Shown here: one piece after another, positions 1 through 4,273 of the stretch
Layout of the letters: each line of letters starts with the position of its first letter
Numbering within the stretch: position 1 is the stretch's first letter
Origin: Clostridium sp. CAG:590
GTDB lineage: Bacteria > Bacillota > Clostridia > Lachnospirales > Lachnospiraceae
DNA length: 14,800 nucleotides
Direction of reading: 5' to 3'
NCBI GenBank assembly: GCA_000431135.1
Contig: HF987862.1
Span: forward strand, 1 to 14,800
Program-made: the position numbers and the translations under genes
The notes under the pieces: generated by a model
Database searches by the model: none
Told to the model about the DNA's origin: nothing
Seen by the model: the letters and a program-made list of their open reading frames with translations, nothing else

Positions 1-731
1 ATATGTAATGATATAGAGGCTTGAACGCAGTATTTTTGAATCATGCGGCGGACAGCCTGATCGGAGACCGGAGTTCCGTTTGCATTTAAGAAAAAATGTC
101 GGTTTGTACAATTGGTGTGAAATTCGGCTGCGTAATTTCGTAATGCATGGAGGACGGCAGGATTTCCAATTTGAAGACAACGCTCCTTGGAACCTTTTCC
201 GTAAATTCGAATGGTTCCATCTTGCAAGTTGACATGTTCAAAGGGTAAATCGCAAAGTTCAGATATTCGCATTCCGGTTGCAAATAGTAGTTCAGCGAGA
301 GCGATATCCCGTAATGTAGTTTTTTTTTGATAGGATGTTGTTGCACCTGTATGTGCAGAATAGATAGCGTTAAGAAATTGCTCTACGGTATAAAGGGGAA
401 TTGTTTTTGGCAGGATAATGGGTTCGCGGAATTTTGTATATATTTTGGAAAATGGATTCATGGTAATCATATCTTTGTATTCTAAAAAGTGAAACAGTGC
501 TTTCAATGAGGCGATTTTGCGTTTGGCAGTTCTGGGTTGAAATGTTTCGTGTAAATGCTGGATGTAACATTCCATAACGGGAACTGTGATTTCTTCGAGA
601 TTTGTTCGCTCAACTTTTGATATAAATTGAGCCAGATCAATACGATACGCTTTGAGGGTTTTTGAATCCAAACATTTCTGGTATTGGCAATAATTTAGAT
701 ACTCTTTGGTGATTTGTTCTAGATTGTTCAT
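1..731 (-). CDS. Tyrosine recombinase/integrase, XerC/XerD-like (partial, C-terminus beyond window)
   Basis: The frame is open from ATG at 731-729 (minus strand) to the window edge, giving 243 codons without a stop. The N-terminal SAM-like core-binding domain spans about residues 1-100 (YLNYCQYQKC, KTLKAYRIDL, RTAKRKIASLKALFHFLE). The catalytic domain follows, with ATGMRISEL carrying the first catalytic Arg (R155) and GKGSKER carrying the beta-hairpin Lys (K179). The R-to-K spacing of 24 equals that of XerD (R148/K172). The HxxR, H/W and Tyr nucleophile lie outside the window, so activity cannot be judged. An AAAGGAG ribosome site sits 9 nt before the ATG. The length and lack of an extra N-terminal arm resemble XerC/D-type stand-alone recombinases more than long phage integrases. 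Such genes catalyse site-specific DNA strand exchange. Its position beside an AbrB gene and an orphan nuclease gene suggests accessory DNA. Confidence 0.9.
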   Translation of the reverse strand, partial: MNNLEQITKEYLNYCQYQKCLDSKTLKAYRIDLAQFISKVERTNLEEITVPVMECYIQHLHETFQPRTAKRKIASLKALFHFLEYKDMITMNPFSKIYTKFREPIILPKTIPLYTVEQFLNAIYSAHTGATTSYQKKTTLRDIALAELLFATGMRISELCDLPFEHVNLQDGTIRIYGKGSKERCLQIGNPAVLHALRNYAAEFHTNCTNRHFFLNANGTPVSDQAVRRMIQKYCVQASISLH

Positions 732-762
732 AATAGGATACTCCTTTGAAAATTTTTGAACT

Positions 763-791
763 ATTATACGTTTGAAAGGGTGTTTTATCAA
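763..791 (-). promoter_or_regulatory. Sigma-A type promoter of the recombinase gene
   Basis: On the minus strand, TTGATA (791-786) is followed by a 17 bp spacer and a perfect TATAAT (768-763). The -10 box lies about 32 bp before the recombinase ATG, allowing a short leader with the AAAGGAG ribosome site. Confidence 0.7.
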
Positions 792-847
792 ATGAATTGT
801 GTATTTAATTTATGTATAGCAAGATGATAGGCGAAAAGGAATAAAGA

Positions 848-876
848 TTGATATTTGTTGCAAAATAGAATATACT
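848..876 (+). promoter_or_regulatory. Sigma-A type promoter of the AbrB-like gene
   Basis: TTGATA (848-853), a 17 bp spacer and TATACT (871-876) lie about 50 bp upstream of the AbrB-like ATG. The spacer contains the 9-mer GTTGCAAAA (857-865), which recurs twice before the nuclease gene. It is divergent from the recombinase promoter. Confidence 0.65.
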
Positions 877-888
877 AATATTGTAAGG

Positions 889-910
889 AAAGTAAGGAAT
901 ACATTACTTT
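889..910 (+). promoter_or_regulatory. Inverted repeat just downstream of the AbrB-like promoter, candidate operator
   Basis: AAAGTAA (889-895) and TTACTTT (904-910) are perfect 7 bp arms with an 8 bp spacer. They lie between the predicted transcription start (~883) and the ribosome site. Swapped-hairpin regulators often repress their own promoter, so this is a plausible autoregulatory site. The function is inferred. Confidence 0.4.
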
Positions 911-927
911 TGAAAGGAGGTATATTT

Positions 928-1185
928 ATGGAGTTGGCAAAGGTAACATCTAAAGGTCAAGTGACAATACCGATTGAGATACGCAAAAAACTTGGAATTA
1001 AAAATGGTGATAAGGTTTTGTTTGTAGAAGAGGCAGGAAGAATATATATGATGAATTCATCTATGGATGCATTAAGAGAAGCCCAGAGAATTTTTGCTGG
1101 TGAAGCAGAGAGATTGGGACTTAAGAATGATGATGATGTAATGGCAATGATTAAAGAGTTAAGGGAAGAGGGTGGAGTAAAGTAG
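928..1185 (+). CDS. AbrB/MazE/SpoVT family swapped-hairpin DNA-binding protein
   Basis: This 85-residue protein opens with the typical swapped-hairpin motif: MELAKVTSKGQVTIPIEIRK, then KLGIKNGDKVLFVEE (residues 1-40). This family binds DNA as a dimer and includes toxin-antitoxin antitoxins and transition-state regulators. Residues 45-85 form a charged helical tail (MDALREAQRIFAGEAERLGL, MAMIKELREE), as in antitoxins that use the tail to hold a toxin. I chose ATG 928 over an in-frame TTG at 910 because AAAGGAGG (913-920) lies 7 nt before 928 and would be inside the coding region of the longer form. No full toxin gene follows; only an 8-codon ORF abuts the stop. It could be an orphan antitoxin or a stand-alone regulator. 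Confidence 0.88.
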   Translation: MELAKVTSKGQVTIPIEIRKKLGIKNGDKVLFVEEAGRIYMMNSSMDALREAQRIFAGEAERLGLKNDDDVMAMIKELREEGGVK

Positions 1186-1212
1186 ATGAGAAATATGGAG
1201 AGATATTTATAA
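1186..1212 (+). other. Eight-codon ORF abutting the AbrB-like stop, possible toxin-gene remnant
   Basis: An ATG directly follows the TAG of the AbrB-like gene and reads MRNMERYL before TAA. Antitoxin genes of this class are usually followed at once or with overlap by a PIN-domain toxin, so this may be the stub of a lost toxin. Eight codons cannot prove homology, and no toxin-like frame continues downstream. Confidence 0.25.
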
Positions 1213-1250
1213 GAAACAAGCTCCCGGCAACAAATTCTAAAGCGTATTAG

Positions 1251-1304
1251 CATGACTTGTAGGCGTCACAAAATGTTCACAAAAAATTAGCACTCACCTC
1301 TTGA
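1251..1304 (+). repeat. Diverged copy A of the hsp20 upstream element, with half a CIRCE site
   Basis: This stretch matches 2515-2569 at about 48 of 55 aligned positions with one single-base gap. Shared blocks are CATGACTTGTAGG, two TCACAAA units spaced by 4 bp (1266-1272 and 1277-1283), and TTAGCACTC-ACCTCTTGA (1287-1304). TTAGCACTC is the exact left arm of the HrcA operator CIRCE. The expected right arm at 1305-1313 (TAATGGAAG) matches only about 4 of 9 bases, and no -10 box follows the TTGATA at 1301. This copy looks like a decayed or truncated version of the hsp20 promoter region. Confidence 0.75.
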
Positions 1305-1463
1305 TAATGGAAGTCGATTTTTGTCCTGTCTTGTGTATCCCGAAAGTGGCTATTTTACAGGCTTTCCGGGGAATCAGTCATTTTGTCTGGTGTGTCAGAT
1401 TGGCATTTTAAGTTGCAAAAGTTGTGATATTGTTGCAAAAATTATTAAAAGGAGGTCGTTCTG
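1305..1463 (+). promoter_or_regulatory. Leader region of the DUF1016-type gene: imperfect hairpin and two GTTGCAAAA repeats
   Basis: An imperfect hairpin pairs CCCGAAAG (1339-1346) with CTTTCCGGG (1362-1370, one bulged C). It lacks a strong T-run, so it is a poor terminator. GTTGCAAAA occurs at 1412-1420 and 1432-1440, exactly 20 bp apart, as for sites on one face of the helix. A weak promoter could be TTGGCA (1400-1405) with a poor -10 near 1423. AAAAGGAGG (1447-1455) is the ribosome site. Nothing coding is seen in 1213-1463. Confidence 0.35.
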
Positions 1464-2474
1464 ATGGACAGAGCGTTTTATAGTGAAATTAAGAAAATAC
1501 TCACAAATGCGAGAAACAAAGTTTATCAGACTGCCAATTTTGCCATGGTGGAAGCCTACTGGCAAATTGGAAAGTCTATTGTGGAAGAACAAAATGGAGA
1601 AGAACGTGCCGAATACGGGACAGGTTTACTCAAAGAATTATCGAAGCAGATGACACAGGATTTTGGAAGAGGCTTTACGGTCGCAAATTTAAAAAATATG
1701 AGACAGTTTTATCTGACTTTTCCAAATGGCTACGCACTGCGTAGCGAATTGAGTTGGACACATTATCGACTTTTAATGCGAGTGGAAAATGACAATGCAA
1801 GACAATTTTATATGGACGAAGCAGTAAAATCTCAATGGAGTACTCGTCAGTTAGAAAGACAGATTAATACATTTTTCTATGAGAGATTGTTATCAAGTAA
1901 GAATAAAGAAAATGTTGCACAGGAGATTCAAACATTGGAACCAGAAAAAACACCTGAAGATATTATTCGTGATCCATATGTGTTGGAATTTCTTGGATTG
2001 TCTCCCAATGATGATTTTTATGAAAGTGATCTGGAACAGGCACTTATAACACATTTGCAAAAGTTTTTATTAGAGTTGGGAAGAGGTTTTTCTTTTGTAG
2101 CTAGACAAAAGAGAATTACGTTCGATGGACGACATTTTAGGATAGATCTTGTTTTCTATAATTATATTTTAAAATGTTTCGTGCTTATAGATCTGAAAAT
2201 TGGCGATCTTACACACCAAGATTTAGGACAAATGCAGATGTATGTGCATTACTATGAGCGAGAACTGATGAATGAGGGGGATAATCCTCCAATTGGCATT
2301 GTGCTTTGTGCAGATAAAAGTGATGCAGTTGTGCGTTATACATTGCCAGAAGGTGAGACACAGGTGTTTGCTTCAAAATACAAGCTTTATTTGCCTACAG
2401 AAGAAGAATTGTTGAAAGAACTAAAAAGGGAGTATCAGGCAATGGAATGTGTTCAATCTGATATGGAAAGTTAA
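1464..2474 (+). CDS. DUF1016/YhcG-family protein with C-terminal PD-(D/E)XK nuclease domain
   Basis: This 336-residue protein fits the usual size of the YhcG family. The N-terminal DUF1016 helical/wHTH-like part (about 1-150) shows the typical blocks YWQIGKSIVEEQ (32-43), YGTGLLKELSKQM (51-63), GRGFTVANLKNMRQFY (68-83), LSWTHYRLLMRV (96-107) and WSTRQLERQINTFFYERL (125-142). The C-terminal nuclease fold follows FLGL: E191 in the first helix, FRIDLVFY with D228, and LIDLKIG giving D243-x-K245, so the usual ExK is DxK here. HQDLGQMQMYVHYY (251-264) is a conserved helix of this family. Members occur in restriction-modification or mobile islands and are thought to cleave nucleic acid. No methylase or specificity gene is beside it here, so it appears orphan. 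AAAAGGAGG lies 8 nt before ATG 1464. The base composition looks AT-richer than the right half of the window. Confidence 0.88.
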   Translation: MDRAFYSEIKKILTNARNKVYQTANFAMVEAYWQIGKSIVEEQNGEERAEYGTGLLKELSKQMTQDFGRGFTVANLKNMRQFYLTFPNGYALRSELSWTHYRLLMRVENDNARQFYMDEAVKSQWSTRQLERQINTFFYERLLSSKNKENVAQEIQTLEPEKTPEDIIRDPYVLEFLGLSPNDDFYESDLEQALITHLQKFLLELGRGFSFVARQKRITFDGRHFRIDLVFYNYILKCFVLIDLKIGDLTHQDLGQMQMYVHYYERELMNEGDNPPIGIVLCADKSDAVVRYTLPEGETQVFASKYKLYLPTEEELLKELKREYQAMECVQSDMES

Positions 2475-2476
2475 AG

Positions 2477-2497
2477 AAGAAAATAGGGGATTTTCTT
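2477..2497 (+). terminator. Weak A/T-rich hairpin after the nuclease gene
   Basis: AAGAAAAT (2477-2484) and ATTTTCTT (2490-2497) form an 8 bp stem with loop AGGGG, starting 3 bp after the nuclease stop. The stem is almost all A-T and no separate T-tract follows, so termination would be weak at best. Confidence 0.3.
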
Positions 2498-2514
2498 ATA
2501 TTGAAGTAAATGTG

Positions 2515-2569
2515 CATGACTTGTAGGATTCACAAATTCTTCACAAAATTATTAGCGCTCACCTCTTGA
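2515..2569 (+). repeat. Copy B of the ~55 bp upstream element (intact, before hsp20)
   Basis: This is the partner of the copy at 1251-1304. It carries CATGACTTGTAGG, TCACAAA at 2530-2536 and 2541-2547 (4 bp spacer, 11 bp period), then the left arm and spacer of CIRCE. Bases between the shared blocks differ from copy A, so the blocks may be under selection or the copies simply old. Confidence 0.75.
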
Positions 2570-2578
2570 CAGTGCTAA
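2552..2578 (+). promoter_or_regulatory. CIRCE operator (HrcA binding site) before hsp20
   Basis: TTAGCGCTC (2552-2560), a 9 bp spacer and CAGTGCTAA (2570-2578) match the CIRCE consensus TTAGCACTC-N9-GAGTGCTAA with one change in each arm. The arms stay imperfectly complementary. The -35 box lies inside the element, so bound HrcA should block RNA polymerase and heat should relieve this. HrcA itself is not in the window. Confidence 0.88.
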
Positions 2579-2594
2579 CAACTAGTGCTATAAC
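2566..2594 (+). promoter_or_regulatory. Sigma-A promoter of hsp20, overlapping CIRCE
   Basis: A perfect TTGACA (2566-2571), a 17 bp spacer and TATAAC (2589-2594) predict a start near 2601. The spacer holds the right CIRCE arm plus a further AGTGCTA (2584-2590). A third AGTGCTAA lies at 2680-2687 in the leader. Confidence 0.8.
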
Positions 2595-2600
2595 ATAGTT

Positions 2601-2773
2601 AAAGATAAGGAAAGGGATTAAGAAAGAGAATCCCGGAACCGAATCTTTGACATACAATTGACACTTCAGTTTCTCTGATAGTGCTAATCATACAAAAGTC
2701 TAAGTGCCTATGAGGATTCATAAGAATCCCATATTTCCGACACTTGTTACAAGAAGGAAAGGAGTAATGACTT
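2601..2773 (+). promoter_or_regulatory. Long structured 5' leader of hsp20, possible RNA thermometer
   Basis: The predicted leader is about 170 nt with no credible ORF. Hairpins visible by eye are GGGATT/AATCCC (2614-2619 with 2629-2634), GGATTC/GAATCC with loop ATAA (2714-2729), and a bipartite one just before the gene. In the last, TTTCC (2734-2738) pairs with GGAAA (2756-2760) around an inner CTTG-TTA-CAAG stem (2743-2753). The outer stem covers the 5' half of the ribosome site (AAGGAAAGGAG, 2754-2764). Such a fold could open on heating, as in known small heat-shock gene thermometers. This is inferred from pairing only. Confidence 0.35.
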
Positions 2774-3253
2774 ATGTTAACACCTAGTATTTTTGGAGAA
2801 AGTTTATTTGATGATTGGATGGATGACTTCCCGTTTGGTAAGGATTTTGAGAAGGAATTTGAGAAATCAATGTTCCCGGCTAAGAATCCATTGTATGGCA
2901 AACATGCAAAGAACCTCATGAAGACAGATGTTCGCGAGACAGATGATGCATACGAAGTTGATATTGATTTACCAGGCTTCAAGAAAGATGAGGTCACTGC
3001 CCAGTTGAATGATGGTTATATTACCATTTCTGCTTCGAAAGGACTGGATAAGGACGAGAAGGATAAGAAGACTGGCAAGTACATTCGTAAGGAACGTTAT
3101 GCAGGCAGCATGAGCAGAAGCTTCTATGTTGGCGAGGATGTCACACAGGATGAGATTTCTGCGAAGTTTGAGAATGGTATCTTGCAGTTGAAGGTTCCTA
3201 AGAAAGCCAATAAGGCAGTCGAAGGTAAGAATTACATTGCCATTGAAGGATAA
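2774..3253 (+). CDS. Small heat-shock protein, Hsp20/alpha-crystallin family
   Basis: This 159-residue protein has the standard small heat-shock layout. The N-terminal arm (1-47) is rich in Phe, Asp and Glu (SIFGESLFDDW, FEKEFEKSMFP). The alpha-crystallin domain (about 48-143) begins MKTDVRETDDAYEVDIDLPGFKKDEV and includes YITISASK, GSMSRSFYVGEDV and the signature FENGILQLKVPK. The C-terminal tail has the IxI-type anchor in YIAIEG, used for oligomer contacts. It is an ATP-independent holdase that binds unfolding proteins in the cytoplasm. The start is supported by AAAGGAG (2758-2764) about 9 nt upstream. Control is likely by HrcA through the CIRCE site at 2552-2578, possibly with a second RNA-based layer. 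A small lysine-rich ORF follows 37 bp downstream before the terminator. Confidence 0.96.
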   Translation: MLTPSIFGESLFDDWMDDFPFGKDFEKEFEKSMFPAKNPLYGKHAKNLMKTDVRETDDAYEVDIDLPGFKKDEVTAQLNDGYITISASKGLDKDEKDKKTGKYIRKERYAGSMSRSFYVGEDVTQDEISAKFENGILQLKVPKKANKAVEGKNYIAIEG

Positions 3254-3290
3254 TGTGGTATCCATATAAGAGAGAAAAGAGGCGATAGAT

Positions 3291-3368
3291 ATGGATAAGA
3301 ACCCAAAGCATCCTTTGAAGAAGAAACAGGCAAAGGAGAAACAAAAAAAGAAACATGTATATGAATAG
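3291..3368 (+). CDS. Small lysine-rich protein (25 aa), hsp20 operon
   Basis: ATG 3291 to TAG 3368 encodes 25 residues, starting MDKNPKHPLKKKQ and ending KKKHVYE. Ten are Lys and two His. AAAGAGG (3276-3282) lies 8 nt upstream, the usual spacing here. It sits between hsp20 and the terminator at 3381, so it would be on the hsp20 transcript and heat-induced with it. The composition suggests a basic, disordered peptide that might bind RNA, ribosomes or acidic proteins. I recognise no family. It could be chance, but the ribosome site and placement favour translation. Confidence 0.5.
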   Translation: MDKNPKHPLKKKQAKEKQKKKHVYE

Positions 3369-3380
3369 TAGATAAATCAG

Positions 3381-3421
3381 GTTCCCCACCAGTGCAACAG
3401 TGCTGGTGGGGAACTTTTTTT
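3381..3421 (+). terminator. Strong rho-independent terminator after the hsp20 unit
   Basis: GTTCCCCACCAG (3381-3392) pairs perfectly with CTGGTGGGGAAC (3403-3414) around TGCAACAGTG, followed by seven T (3415-3421). A near copy lies at 9876-9918. Confidence 0.95.
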
Positions 3422-3454
3422 GTTTTGGTATCCTTGATTGTAATGGAGTGGGTA

Positions 3455-3483
3455 TTGACAAGGATTTGCCATTTATGTAAAAT
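3455..3483 (+). promoter_or_regulatory. Sigma-A promoter of the TetR-family gene
   Basis: TTGACA (3455-3460), a 17 bp spacer and TAAAAT (3478-3483) lie 34 bp before ATG 3518. No clear palindromic operator overlaps it. Confidence 0.75.
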
Positions 3484-3517
3484 AAATGAGACAGTAAGTA
3501 TCAAAAAGAGGTTATAC

Positions 3518-4162
3518 ATGAGCAAATCAGAAAAACAAATAGCAAAAGAAAACGAACGTAGGAAAAAAATATTGGATACTGCATTTCAAATCTTTGTAGA
3601 GAAAAAGATTGAAGGTGTGAGTATGGGGGAGATCGCAGAAGCGGTTGGCATTGGACGAGCCACATTATTTCGATATTATGCGAATAAGACAGAGCTTGTA
3701 ATTGCAGTCTGTGCGGCACAATGGAAGGCATATCTGGATACATTGGATGCGAATCGTCCGATTTCGTCGGTCCATGATATTCCTGCGGTTGATCGATTTA
3801 TATTTACATTGGACAGCTATATTGCAATGTATCAGAATCACAAGGATTTATTGCAATATAATGATAATTTCAACTATTATGTCACGCACGAAGGGGCAAC
3901 TCCAGAGCAGTTAGAGTCCTTTCATGCATCTTTATATTCTGTTGATACCAGATTGCATATGATGTATGAAAAGGCGAAAGAAGATCATACACTTCGAACG
4001 GATATTCCAGAAGATGAATTTATCCGTGTGACTGTGCATACAATGATGGCAGCATGTACGCATTATGCAGGTGGATTTATCTGGGGCGCAGAGGATAACA
4101 AAGATTATACAGAAGAACTTATCAGGTTGAAGGAAATGATAGTAAATTACGCAACTTGTTAA
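3518..4162 (+). CDS. TetR/AcrR-family transcriptional regulator
   Basis: This 214-residue protein has a TetR N-terminal DNA-binding domain: RRKKILDTAFQIFVEKKIEG (14-33), then the helix-turn-helix VSMGEIAEAVGIGRATLFRYY (34-54) and NKTELVIAV. The rest (about 65-214) is a helical ligand-binding/dimer domain with no recognisable ligand signature. I chose ATG 3518 because AAAAAGAGG (3503-3511) is 6 nt upstream. An upstream in-frame start at 3392 would fall inside the terminator hairpin and before the promoter. It is followed after 111 bp, in the same direction, by the giant secreted protein. No good separate promoter is seen there, so the regulator may be co-transcribed with it and may control it. 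The ligand and targets are unknown. Confidence 0.92.
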   Translation: MSKSEKQIAKENERRKKILDTAFQIFVEKKIEGVSMGEIAEAVGIGRATLFRYYANKTELVIAVCAAQWKAYLDTLDANRPISSVHDIPAVDRFIFTLDSYIAMYQNHKDLLQYNDNFNYYVTHEGATPEQLESFHASLYSVDTRLHMMYEKAKEDHTLRTDIPEDEFIRVTVHTMMAACTHYAGGFIWGAEDNKDYTEELIRLKEMIVNYATC

Positions 4163-4171
4163 GATACAAGT
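4154..4171 (+). repeat. Inverted repeat over the TetR-gene stop codon
   Basis: ACTTGT (4154-4159) and ACAAGT (4166-4171) are perfect 6 bp arms around TAAGAT, which contains the stop. It could be a small operator or chance. No T-run follows. Confidence 0.3.
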
Positions 4172-4236
4172 CATGGTGGACATGGCTGCGATATGAACAA
4201 ATATCAAGAGATGTAACAAGGGTACATAGGGACGTG

Positions 4237-4256
4237 CATTTTGCATGAACAAAATG
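4237..4256 (+). promoter_or_regulatory. Inverted repeat touching the ribosome site of the giant surface-protein gene
   Basis: CATTTTG (4237-4243) and CAAAATG (4250-4256) are perfect 7 bp arms with a 6 nt loop. The right arm ends exactly where AAGGAGGG (4257-4264) begins, 9 nt before ATG 4274. The hairpin could affect ribosome access, or the repeat could be a protein operator. Both ideas are inferred. Confidence 0.35.
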
Positions 4257-4273
4257 AAGGAGGGTAAATTATT

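Noticed and set aside
86..570. Two short minus-strand frames over the left edge
   Set aside because: They lie in other frames of the recombinase gene, which is open in its own frame from 731 to the window start with clear catalytic motifs.
910..927. TTG start six codons before the AbrB-like ATG
   Set aside because: The codons MKGGIF are the ribosome binding site itself, and the conserved domain begins at the ATG at 928.
1211..1238. Weak similarity to the hsp20 leader at 2620-2647 (AAGAAA..., TCCCGG...)
   Set aside because: Only about 18 of 28 bases match, in different order relative to the 55 bp element, so chance is likely.
1339..1370. Terminator before the nuclease gene
   Set aside because: The imperfect hairpin has a bulge and no T-tract, so it is recorded only as leader structure.
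2529..2548. CtsR-type heptad repeat before hsp20
   Set aside because: The units are TCACAAA spaced by 4 bp, not GGTCAAA spaced by 3 bp, so CtsR binding is not supported.
3392..3517. N-terminal extension of the TetR-family gene by 42 codons
   Set aside because: It begins inside the terminator hairpin and before the promoter at 3455-3483. ATG 3518 has a good ribosome site and gives a normal TetR N-terminus.
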